From positions 7,807,586 to 7,871,585 of the forward strand of contig NC_134528.1 in the NCBI RefSeq assembly GCF_027942865.1: a DNA stretch of 64,000 nucleotides, in the 5' to 3' direction. The translations under genes were made by a program, and so were the position numbers. Numbering within the stretch: the stretch's first letter is position 1; the number at the start of each line of letters is the position of its first letter. This document shows, piece after piece, positions 1 through 11,700 of this stretch. The notes under the pieces were generated by a model that worked only from the letters and a program-made list of their open reading frames with translations, searched no databases and was not told where the DNA came from. The stretch comes from Odontesthes bonariensis (Eukaryota; Chordata; Actinopteri; Atheriniformes; Atherinopsidae).

Positions 1-617
1 TGGACGGATATGACAGAAAAGGAGCACAAAACGTATTGTTTGACTGAACGTTGCCACTTTTATTTGGAAAAGAAAATAAATGTGTAAACGCTCTTACGCT
101 GAAAGTCAGCTATATTTACTTCCGGGGATGCCGGAAGTTGGTTTGATTCTCATGTGTGCTAAAGGCTAAAAATGACTTAGTTGAACGCTAGTCAGAGAAG
201 TGTCAAAGGTTTATTACCGTTGTGTGTCGAATAGGTACAGAAGTTTATGTATTTTAATGTCGTTCCTCTTAGTGGTTGTATATAATATGGATAATTTTCC
301 ATGATGACACTATTCGTTTAGATGCTAATTGAGTTATGATTGCTACATGTTGTAAAGTTGTGCTATTAGCTACAAGAGACTTAATAGCTCTATACGAAAC
401 TTCCGTTTTTCCTCTCCTATCTCACTGCATCGTATCAGCTAAACACCATCTGCAACAAGAATTAGATTAATGTTAGCCAGCAATGTATTTTGGGAAAACT
501 TTAGCCAGTTTAGCGTGGTAACGCTAGCTACACTTCTCTGATTTTGTGCACGTGTGTGTGTGAGTATTAATAACTCAGAATATTGATTTCTATCCACTGC
601 CTGTAGATTATTTACTC
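1..617. other. 5' flank / possible 5'UTR of the PRDM9-type gene
   Basis: AT-rich sequence with no recognised gene. An in-frame TGA at 561-563 closes the frame upstream of the ATG at 618. A good splice-acceptor-like stretch (pyrimidine-rich, ending CTGCCTGTAG at 597-606) sits 11 bases before that ATG, so the first coding exon may be preceded by a non-coding exon further left. No clear TATA box was identified. Confidence 0.4.
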
Positions 618-3600
618 ATGTCGGACAGGGGCAACGTGGAGTGGGTTGAAACAACCGAGGAAATTGTAGAAGCAGATGAGCGCTTCCCCATTAAAAATAA
701 CTCTCCACCAGGTAACGACGAAAAAACACTCTGTATTTAAACCAGACAGATTAAATGTCTTCCCCTCCGTTTCTAAACCCGTTGTTGTTGTTCCTGTAGT
801 GGCTCCGGCTTTGGAGCCAGCACAAACGTCAATCCAGAAGTTGCTGGGCACTTTGGGACAGGAGGAAAACCCAGAGGGTCAGAATGGCTTTTGTAAGCAA
901 AACACTTTTCTTCTTCATCTACTTGCCTAATAAATGGTTAAATCTTGATTTATTTAGTAAGCTAAAACTGCTGAAGTCCTGAAATAAATACCTTCCCTTT
1001 CTATTCACACATCTCTCAACTTGAACAATGTGTTGCACGGTTGAACTGCTTCATTGCACATTCCATGCAATATTGTACTCACCCATATTGTAGTAGTACA
1101 ATTGTATGTGGATTTGTCCAACTTTGAAATGCACTCATTAGTATGTCATGTGCATTTATGTATTATTTTTTATATTCTTTTCAAAAGTCCTGACTAATAA
1201 AAGGCCTTACTATCTTGATAATTACCTTGTCATGCTGAAATATGTTGAAACGCATTCAATGTTTCAATTTCTTCATAATCCTTAAAATATCCCACTGCAG
1301 GGCACACCATTACTTTATGTGCATTCTAGTTAGATTATGACACATAAAGGTCTTGCTTGACTGTTACCGTTTTAAAAATTGTTTAACTGTCAGAAGGAAT
1401 TATGTTGATTCAGTGCCTCTAATGTTTCTAATGTCAAGAGAAGTAATGTCAATTTTTACAGCATTCCGGAATAACGGACAGAGCAAAGACGGCTTCCTAA
1501 AGCGCTGCAGCAATGCGCTCACTACATCCTGACTGATTCATTTGATACCTTTGTCAGTTAACGCCAAGAGGGAAGAGCTCACATGTCTTGTCTGTTGCAA
1601 CAGATTTTGTAATACTGCTTATGAATGAAAGCTCTCTGTATTTGCAGAAATTAAGCACACGCAGCAGCTGCTAGTTGTGGGTTGCAACACTTTTTCTGTC
1701 ACTCTGATTTGATCTGCTATTAGTTGTGTACAGTTAACTTTGGCACGCGTCATATCTTTGCAGTTTAACGAGGACTCAAAGTCATTGTTTGTGGCGGTTG
1801 TTGATTGTTTGTTAAATGAAACACTTTTATTTGCCATTCAAACCTGGAAAACCAGAAGTTCAAACCACCACAGTTGCATCACAATTTTTTTTTTACTTGA
1901 ATTTAACATTCCCATGAGTCTTTGCATTAACCAGAAACTGTAACTGTCCTCAGTCAAAGTCCCCTCCTCTAGCTTCAACATGTTTACCTTGAACAGCACT
2001 TACTAGACGGTGGAGCTCTTCTTTCTTTGTATTGGAAGGCAGTTTTTGCAGAGACACCGACTCTGCGCCTCTCCCGTCTTTCCAACACTCTTCCATTAAG
2101 GTGTATGTGCAGTGTTCACAACCCTCATAGCATCCCAGAGTTAATGTTAGATACCACAGTGTACAGAGGAATTACCTAAAAGGCATCCAAGCTGAATTGT
2201 ACAACTGTTCGGGAGATACCAGAAACATGTAGTTTCAGGTTTTGAAATATAAGAACAGGCGCTCCCATGAGATGCAGAAACTAAGGGTTGACATATTTTT
2301 GCAACTCACAGATCTGTAACATTTCATCATTTTTCTTTAATAAATGTTACAGTACACCATATATATGTGTTCGTTAATTTGTTTTTGAGACTTTGAGAAA
2401 AATAGCATTTTCACCGTGTTCCTCTGTTTTCCTTCTTGTTTCATTTTCCAGGTTGTGAGGAATGTCTGACCCTCTTCCAGGACCAGAGCGATCCTGATAA
2501 CATTCATGGCCCCTCTTTCATTCTTGACTTTCCAACAAACATGGGTGACGCACAGAGGGCCCTCCTTACTTTACCGTATGGCATGATGATAGGCAGATCT
2601 AGTATTCCCGGTGCAGGTGTTGGGGTGATAAATCAAGGACCAATAGTGTCTCCTGGAATGCATTTTGGACCATATGAGGGGGAACAGACAACAATTGAAA
2701 ATGCCTTGGAAAGTGGCTTCTCCTGGGAGGTGAGATTTGACATGTTAAGCTAAAATCAACAGTGCAATACTGAGTCCTAATTAGAATAATTCTTGTTTTG
2801 CCAAGCTTATAATGTATTGATATTTAAATTTTTCTACAGATTCACAAAGGAGAAGATCAGTATGAGTACATTGATGCTGCCCAAGATTCATCCTCAAACT
2901 GGATGAGGTATTGACTTCTAAATGAATGTATCTGTTAAGTTTGTTCAGTTTAGTTTCTAGTTAAGCCCTGTAACACCGTGCACTCCCTTGTGGTAATGAC
3001 TTCTCAATGACATTTTCTCATAGACTTCTATAGAATCTGATTAATCCTTTTATAGTCCAATGTGATGCCTGTAGGCCATGACAAAGAGTACAGGTCTTAG
3101 GCACTTCGGCACTGGCTACACCTTTTAGACCTGAAGACTACATCCGTCTTTTATATGCAGTCTTTATACTCGGCCCCTTTTATTAATCATTTTTTTTTTT
3201 TGCGCTCCACGTGTGTTTTTTACATGTGCAACGTTGTTCTTCTACAGGTTTGTCAACTTTGCTCGAAACAACGAAGAAGCAAACTTGTTGGCTTTTCAGT
3301 ACAAAGACAACATCCTTTTTCACTGCTGCCGCACCATAAATACTGGAGATGAGCTCACAGTGTGGCCGGGCAGAAAAATGCTTGCCCATTTCAGCAAAGA
3401 CTGGAACCAGAAGTGGGTTTTGAAGTTGAATGTAACAGGTACTTATTTCCAAAGTTTACTTAAAACTGGTGATTTAGAAGTGGTTATTTTTCATTGAGCT
3501 GACCGGTTTATGTTGCTTCTTTTCTAAACAGCAGAGATCGATATATCTGCAACATGTCCGGTCTTCCTGTGCTCCCACTGCCAGCTCTCCTTCACGACAG

Positions 3601-5489
3601 AGGTCTTCCTCCAGCGACATACAGAATACTTTCACCTGCAGCCTGAAGTCGCTGAAGAAGCTGGTAATGAAAATTCCGCTTCCAGTGCTGACGCAGGTCC
3701 CTCTGCGACATCTGTGGAGGTATTATCTGTTGATTCTTTGAAGTCCAAAACATGTGACGATTGTGGGAAGGTTTTTAAGCAAATCCCTCACCTTCGGAGG
3801 CACAAACTGTCTGTCCACTCGAACAAACGCCCTTACTGCTGCCCACATTGCAGGCGAAGTTTTGGTCAAGCTTCTGGCTTAATCAGACACCAGCTTGTTC
3901 ACAGAAAACAGGCTATAATTAAAGCTCAGAACCGAAGTAAGACCCCTCGGGAAACGGAGAGCTTATGTCCAAAGGCAGAACTTTTAAAAGCTGCAGAACC
4001 GACCGCATCTGAGGAAACGGCGGAGACTAATGTCGCTGAGAATCTGCAAGACTCAAAGAAGTCATGTGCAAAGAAGAGCTTTGCCAATGAAACGGCTTTC
4101 AAAAAACACAAGGCAACTGTCCATGAGAAGTTGCGTCCTTACGTCTGTGCGTTGTGTCAGAAATGCTTTGGCCAGTACCACGACCTGAACAGGCACCTGC
4201 AGAGTCATCAAAAGGAGAATGACAGGAGGGAAAAAATGGATAAGGGTCCAGAGGGCTCTGCCACAATGCCCTTTAGCTGTGCTGAATGCTCGGTAACCTT
4301 CTCCTCAGTGGATTCCCTGCAGCTGCACATAAATGAGCTGCACACAGAGGATACCTCAGGTGAAGATCAACAGGACGGTTCACTCCCTGCTGTTGCCAGT
4401 GTAGACTCAGTCCACCCTCATCTTTCTCACAGGCCTCAGCGTCTCAGAGCAAGATCTAAAGTTTCTGCCATAACCAAGCTCATAGCACCTAAACGCAAAA
4501 CAGCCATTCTTGCTCAGACTGAGAGGAGCTCCATTGAGCCAGAGGCACCTCCTGTCAAAAATGCAAAGTCAGTCAAATACAGATGGTTTAGCTGCAATCA
4601 CTGCAAACAAACATATGGAAATCCAGATGACCTCAAAGCACACAAGTGCTCCTCAAAACAGCTGAAGTGTGAACAGTGCGAGGAAACCTTTGATGATCCG
4701 GATTCCCTGAAAAGTCATGAGGAGGTGGCACACGTAAATGCAAAACCTTACAGCTGTGACCGCTGCAGCAAAGATTTCTCCACATCTGGCAAACTTAAAC
4801 AGCATCAGAAAAGCAACTCGTGTGTGAAGTATCACTGCTCATCTGAGCTGTTCCCATGCTCCTTCTGTCAGTTTTCCTTCACCATGAAGAGCTACCTTAT
4901 CAAACACATCAAAAGGCACCACCCTGTCGAGTTTCTGACGCACTGCGATCCCGACGGCCTCGTGGATCCGCTGGAGGAGAAGGAGGGGGAATACGTATGT
5001 CCGCATTGTAGAATGAACTGTGCAAATGCCAAGGCTTTCAAGTCTCATACTTGTTTTAGGCAGTTAAAGGTTTTGTACTTGTGCACCGACTGCGGAAAGG
5101 GCTTCACAAACCACTACGGTCTGAAGCAGCATCAGCGTATTCACACGGGCGAGAAACCATACAGCTGCCCACACTGCAGTAAGAGCTTCTCATACGTCGG
5201 CCAGCTAAATGTGCACCTCAGGACTCACACCGGGGAGAAGCCTTACCTGTGCACCCACTGCGGGGAGAGCTTTCGGCAGTCGGGAGACCTGAAGAGACAC
5301 GAAAGGAAGCACACCGGCGTGAGGCCGTACAGCTGCTCCGAATGCAGCAAGAGCTTCAGCCGCCCGCAGAGTCTCAAAGCTCACCAGATGCTGCACTTAG
5401 GACAGAGAATGTTCAAATGCAGCCAATGCGGGAAGAGCTTTTCCAGAAACTATCACCTCAGGAGACACCATCAGAAGATGCACACGTAG
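618..5489 (+). CDS. prdm9: PRDM9-type PR/SET-domain zinc finger protein (teleost PRDM9-beta-like)
   Basis: Six coding exons, 618-711, 800-892, 2452-2729, 2840-2907, 3248-3438 and 3532-5489, sum to 2682 nt (893 aa plus stop). Residues 63-67 carry a CxxC zinc knuckle (FCCEEC). The PR/SET domain spans about 80-235, with FGPYEG at 134-139, NWMRF at 175-179 and AFQY at 193-196. A lone finger follows near 250, then mixed and partly degenerate C2H2 fingers, then five contiguous fingers at about 756-893 joined by TGEKP-like linkers. In PRDM9 the SET domain methylates H3K4/K36 and the fingers place meiotic hotspots. Here the tyrosine aligned with human Y341 is F202 and that aligned with Y357 is P218 (WPG for WYG), so methyltransferase activity is doubtful. 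No KRAB or SSXRD domain precedes the knuckle. The finger array is heterogeneous, unlike fast-evolving PRDM9 arrays. Another PRDM-family zinc finger identity is possible but less likely. Confidence 0.8.
893..2451 (+). other. intron 2 of the PRDM9-type gene
   Basis: A 1.56 kb intron with donor GTAAGC at 893 and acceptor TTCCAG at 2446-2451. It is AT-rich and holds only short chance ORFs; no exon, RNA gene or clear transposon was seen. Confidence 0.6.
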
Positions 5490-5648
5490 TCTGGATGCTA
5501 TCTCAGGACTATAGGAATACAGTAAAAGAGCTCGAATTGTTGCCGGATGCTCTCAATGCTCTTTACAAGTTGCAGAGAACTTTTGAATGTTTTGTAAATA
5601 GTATTTAACATTGTTTGTGTGTTCACTTCCAAACAATTTGTGTTTGAA

Positions 5649-5776
5649 AATAAATTCATGTTATACATTCAGTTGATTTTTTTTTTTTTTTTTTTTTTGC
5701 AACTGACAGAACAAGCAAAAACACAAAAGGTAAACAGAATGCTTCTTTTCTCGGTGTTATGTTGCTGTGAAATAAA
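5649..5776 (+). terminator. polyadenylation signals of the PRDM9-type gene
   Basis: AATAAA occurs at 5649-5654, about 160 bases after the stop codon, followed by a 22-base T run at 5677-5698. A second AATAAA lies at 5771-5776. Either could end the + strand transcript; the first, with the T-rich stretch behind it, is the more likely. Confidence 0.5.
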
Positions 5777-5807
5777 GAAGAAAAGAAAAAAAAGTCACTG
5801 TTGACCA

Positions 5808-5813
5808 TTTATT
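5808..5813 (-). terminator. candidate polyadenylation signal of ppp1r9b
   Basis: TTTATT on the + strand is AATAAA on the - strand, about 1.35 kb beyond the ppp1r9b stop. This would give a 3'UTR over 5790-7161, including a 23-base T run at 6002-6024 (A run in the mRNA). It lies within 40 bases of the second + strand AATAAA, so the two convergent genes may have abutting or overlapping 3' ends. Confidence 0.4.
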
Positions 5814-7161
5814 CCACAAAACATACAATGCAAAGCGTGTGCACTGTACAAGCCTTAATATTATGAAAATAGTCATAACCATGCCGCTTTTTTAAATTAA
5901 GTAATCCTAGATTTTTCTTTTCAGTCATCCAGATCTACCACTTTTTACATGACACAGTATAACTTTGTCTATTTGATGACCTTTTGCATTGCTTTTGTCA
6001 GTTTTTTTTTTTTTTTTTTTTTTTGTCCTTGTTAGCTCATAGTTTTCACCTTGACTACATTATAAATATTGAGTAAAATGAAAATATTTAAGTCTGACCT
6101 GAACTATACAAACATACTGGTATGACAGGTGACACAAGCAGACTTATTTAAACTGTGCGTAAACTGAATCAGGTGGAAACCTGGCAGTGTTTTCTCTATG
6201 CTACACACAGCGGTGTCAAGTGCAGCTGCTGGTTTGAGACTAAAACTTGCTGCTGGTAACGGCTTCTTTAAATTCCCAGTCAGGTAACGTTTCATATATC
6301 AGTAGTCCTAACTAATAGCAGTTACACAAGTCCTTAACAACATCCATTTGGAGGGGAAAAAAGATCTGTTGTCATTTGTGGCACAGCCATTGTGGAGGCT
6401 TGTTTCCGTGGTCCTTTCTCTGAAAGATGCGAGGGGTGAAACCAGAGGATTGGTCGCTTGTTTCTCAGTTGTAATGTGTAAAAAATACACTAACACTTCG
6501 GAAAGGTAGGCAGCAAGTGGTTCTCAAGGTTTTGTGACAGGGCCCTATGAAGGTTGGGTTACTGTTTGTACAATTTGGAATACACGTCACACTTGTTCCC
6601 ATTTATTCCTCCGTCCCAGTGAAGCACCATGTCGATGCCTTCTTCAGTGCAATCGCCGTCCCCTTTACCGTCATCCTCATCACGTAAAATATACAACAAT
6701 CCTAAATCTGATTAGTTTATATTGTGTTAAATGTTATACTCGTTAAATTTTTTTACAAACCAAACTGATTGTTAAACCACACAGTATCACATCTATACAA
6801 AAAAAGAAGAGGAGGAAAAATACAAAAGGTCACAAAACTAGGCGAAAGAAAGAAAGGATTTGGTTTTGGCAATTAAAAGCAACAGCTTGGTCTGTCACAA
6901 AATTACAAATTAAAGGAGAAAATACTGAACTCTGAAAATGAAGTAACAGTACATCTAGAGCTCAACAGAGTCTGTGTTTGTGATGGTAAAAGTTCACGTT
7001 CCCATAAATGTTAACGGAAAAAAGACGATTAAAAGGGTTAAGTGGCTGAAACACAAGGCCTGAGGACACATACAGTCTGTGACGAGATACCCTGCAGTTC
7101 AATGCGAGTACAATAACACTCCTTCAACAGGTGAAGTTTTATATGAAATGGAAAAAGGCTT

Positions 7162-8676
7162 TTATAAAGGTTCAGATTTCAGCTCCTCCACCCTGCACTC
7201 CAGGTCAGCCACCTAGGAAAAAAAAAAAAAGAAAGAAAATTAGGTTGGGACAACCAAGATCTGCTTTGGTTTTCTAACAATGATTTCAAATTGCTGCATT
7301 AATCAGTTTCAAAGATAGTTTCAGTCATTGATCCTGTCTTAGTTCTGAGTCTCAGGACAGATATTTTAGCATACGTGCAACTTTTGAGCATTTTCAAGGT
7401 TTGTGGGACATGAAAACATTTGAAAAGTTAAAAATTTCCCACATATAAACAAAGTATTCTTCATTACCTCCCCTACCTGTTCTTGAAGTTGTCCCGACTC
7501 CTCTTTCAGAAGAGTGGCTTCCGCTCCAACTTGTGCACAGCGTTGGGTTTCCTTCTTGAGGTACTCGATCTCCCTGTTAAAGAAATCAGAAATTAGTATC
7601 AAACACTATGACTTTAACTGTCTGCTTTTTTGAGGTGGAGTTAAACCTTTCTTACTTTTGCTGGTATTCCTTTATCAGGCGCTTGGCTTTGCTGTATTTG
7701 CGTTCCAGCGCTTGATATTGGGCCTGCGTCTCCTTCAGGTGCTCATCAACTGCCTGGCAGAGGCTCTGAGCCTCCATCCAGTAGCCCTCCAGCTTCTCCA
7801 TGCGCTCCTTGTTTTCCTGCAGGGTCTGCTCCAGCTGGGCCTTATCCATGCGCCAGCGCTGCTTTTCTTGCTCCGCATGGTGCAGCTAAAGAGACGGATT
7901 CATTTTAAGTTACAAGACGATGTGAACAGACAAAATCCTTTCATTCTAAAATAAGAGCAAATGCTCCTTTGCTTTATCTTTGTACAGAGTTGCATTGGGT
8001 GAGAATCTGAATAGTCTTTAAATAAACTGAAAACCTCACCTTTCTTTTCAGCTGCTGAATCTCAGCCTGTGTCACAGCATGTTTTATTTGGAGCTTCGAG
8101 AAAGAAATGAGACACTTGTGAAAAACCTGCAATAACGTTGCATACAGTCGAGGCGATAAGCTGTGATTATGGATGAAATGTGCCACATCAAGGGAATTAT
8201 GTCTCACCTCTTTGTATTTATGGGCCAGTTTCTCAGGGTCTGTCTCCAGAGGGGACATGTCCTCGTTCTCTGCCAAATCAAACACCTCGATGGCACTGGG
8301 ATACGGTGGACTGGCCTCCTCATCCTCATCCTCTTCCTCATCTGTACCATATTCACCACCCTGCAGGGATGAGGAACACATTGAAAGCAAACGTGGTTAA
8401 AATGATGAGTGTTCTAAGGTTTCTGCATATCTATCTCTATATCTATATGTGAATTACAGAGCTTGTAAATATATATATGTATATATCTATAGATATATAT
8501 GTAGATATATTTGTCCCCATCTTATTTTAACTGAACCAACCCTAAAGAGCCAAAAAAATAGGACAACTGCAAATCATTAGCATTTACTGTAGATAATAAA
8601 GACTGAATTAGAATTTTCCTATAGTCTCTTAGTTTTACACATGGGGCACTGGTTTCAAGGAACTATGTGATTCCTA

Positions 8677-8720
<44 letters not shown>

Positions 8721-11700
8721 CTTAAGTTAAATGTCTGGATAAAAACAAAAAGACAAAGTGACAGTAATTCAATGGTCTTACTTGTGTGCATTGACACCAA
8801 ATGGGCACTAGATGGTAAAAAACTCAAACGAGCGCACTGACATTCCCATTATACAACCCCCTGCTTTTCAAGAACCACCCACTCTCACGCTGTCCGTGCA
8901 TGGGGCAACTTGCTCTCTGTTATTACAAGCAAATTAAAGGCATTTTGAGTGAAAGTGCTGCACGTCTCAACAAAAATGGAGGAAATCTGAGCTCTGAAAA
9001 AACAAACGAATAGTCTCACAAGGGCACAAAATCCGAGTCATCCTGATTTGTCCCCATTTCTGAGCTGAGCTTATTGTCTGATCATGCTGATAATACACGC
9101 TGGATGCTTTTTACTGTTTATCATGGCAGTGAGATACATTTCTAAATTCCATATGGGAAACCAAGGACATAAAGAGTAAACTGAGGACAGCAAAAACAAA
9201 CTCTGTAATTCATTTTAAAGTAATAGTTTTTGTCTGAATAGGCTGTGAAGGTTACAGTGATTCATTTGTTTTAGATAAGCTTTGTGTAGGAATATGTTTC
9301 AGCTGCACCTACTAAAGAACATTTAATCTTATTTGACATCATTTCTGAAAATCTGTGAATGTGATTAGAGGACTTTGTGCTTGAAATCGGAGGGGGGAGG
9401 GGAATATGGGAGGATACTGGATTAGTGAGCATTGCAGCCTCATTTCTCCACCGCTCAGATAGTGCACCATCACTGATTCATGCTAGATCCTACACCGGTA
9501 GTCCCTCGGTAGATTTTGAGACTAACCTCTTGTTCATCCATGTATTGGTTGTAGCGCTGCTCCATCATCTCCCTCTGCCAGCGCTCTTGCTCCAGCGTCT
9601 GCTGGATGAGCTGGGCCACTTCACTCTGTTCACCTGGCTTCTCTCGCCCGATCACAAACCTGCATTTATACATTTATCCGTTAGAAAGAAAGTTCAACTC
9701 ACACTATGTCCAGAGAGGCAGTCTGCTCCGAATATACCCATTATCTGATGTAAGATAATGCTGTTTGTGCATGCTAAGTAGTACATGTTGGCCTCTCTTT
9801 GTCCTCATCACTGAGGAGCATGAACACTGGCTTTTAAGGACTGAGAGCGTTTTATCTTGTATAAGAAACAGCTTACAACCTTCCTGAGTTGTTGTAGTTA
9901 AATGTATTAATGTAATCTGATAACAGAAAATGGTTTCCTGTAATCAGCTGAACTGAGCTGGAGGAGCTACTCTCTTTAACTCTTAAAATCAAACCCTCGA
10001 GTCTGCATCTCTTTTAGCTCATTGTGCTGGTTGTTATAGAGGCTATGTCTGCTGACTGTGAGGCTCACAAATCTCTGTCATATTAAAGCAAATAGCAAAC
10101 AGGGAAAATTACATTGAGTCATGACAAAGCAGCAGACAGTTATTAAGCCAGCCACCGCCACCATTAAATTTCTGCAGCGTTAACGGGTAATTAAATGTCC
10201 GCAAACACACTTCCTGTCTCGGCCTATTTGTCTGGCGATTTTCATGAATAGGTCTGAACTCGGTTGTCGCTGCAGCACATCCATAATGTATGAGCTATCT
10301 ATGGAGGTCTCTGATCTTCACAGGTCTCACAACACTAACAATTTACCCCAACAGTACTGACCACTAAACCCTGAATTATAAATGAGCTTAAATTACAAAA
10401 AAAGGAGCTCACAGAAACAGTCAAAGAGCAAAGCTGCGAATAGCTGTCTGGCATTTTAAAATGATACTTGTGATGCCAACTTGATTTGTCACTGATAACT
10501 GTGTTTTCTGTGGCTCCCAAGTGGAGTCTTTGGACCTCATTCAGACAGTCTCTAAAAAGGAGCTCTTAAAAGCAGAAGGGTATAATCATGACCCTGTGAG
10601 CCTTGCGATATAAATCTTCAGTCTGGTTAAGTGAATGGGCAGGATGTGGTAGAAGTCAGTCCTGTGTGTAAGCCTGACTGAGGGTATATATCAAAAGGAA
10701 ACCATCTATTTAAGGAAGAATGCTGGATGTCATATCAAGCTGTAAAACAAAGTCCTAGTGACAGTTAAAGCACTTTGAAAACCACAAAACAACATGTACA
10801 CAATGACAGTACCAACATGTTGATGCTTAGCATGTAATGTGTATTTTTAATCAAAGTTTGTCAGAATTGAAATGTAACAGTAAGTTTGACCTCATGAAGC
10901 TGCTAGATGAAGGTAATGTGGTGCTAGAGCATCACCAAAGCAACAAGAATTAATCTTTCAAAAATTCATGACCATGCAGTTGCTGAAATATTTCGTTATG
11001 AACCAACCAAGCCAACGTCTCTTTTCCTGGGAAGGCTAACAGGCATCACACCGGCTGATTGTGCTTCTTGATGTAAAAGCAAGTCAAAGCAGTTGCAATA
11101 CAAATGTGACTATTCAAAGTGACCCCTTACTTGACAGTTCCTGCGGTGTTCCTGAGCACGGAGGCAGCAAAGCTTTGGGTGACTCCCACCAAACTGGTCC
11201 CGTCCACCTCCACAATCAGATCGTTCACCTGGATCCTGCAGAGACGGTTTAGAGTTTTACAGAAATAGCTCGATTGTGGTCTTTGTTCATCCTCGTTATA
11301 TCCACACGAACCAAACTCCATTTATCAAGTCCTAGATCTAGGCAGCAAGGCCCTAAAAGCAAAGGCCTTTTCAGTTTAACTGACAATTTGACCCAATATA
11401 TTTGAATACAGACTGTACAGGACAGGTATCAGATTTAGATATTGGCTCTCGTACACCAAACAGACATAAAGAACTAGTGATGATGAAAAGTTTCCTGCTG
11501 GGTCACCATGTGTTTCCAGCATCAGGGCAAAGACCACATTCAGTAGCCAGTTAGGACATACCATCTACGCCTGTGCAATAGAGCATAACTCCCCAGTGCA
11601 GAGGGAAGCTGTAGTCTAGTTAAGCTATTCAACAAAGAAACCAGAAGACAAAGTAGATTTTTTTTTTTTTAAACTCCGATAGAGTGAGCAGGGGGTGCAT

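Noticed and set aside
676-930. 84-codon ORF overlapping exons 1-2 of the PRDM9-type gene
   Set aside because: It reads through a likely 88-nt intron. The GT at 712 and the pyrimidine-rich TTCCTGTAG at 791-799 give a spliced frame that continues correctly into the zinc knuckle exon; the ORF itself only partly shares that frame.
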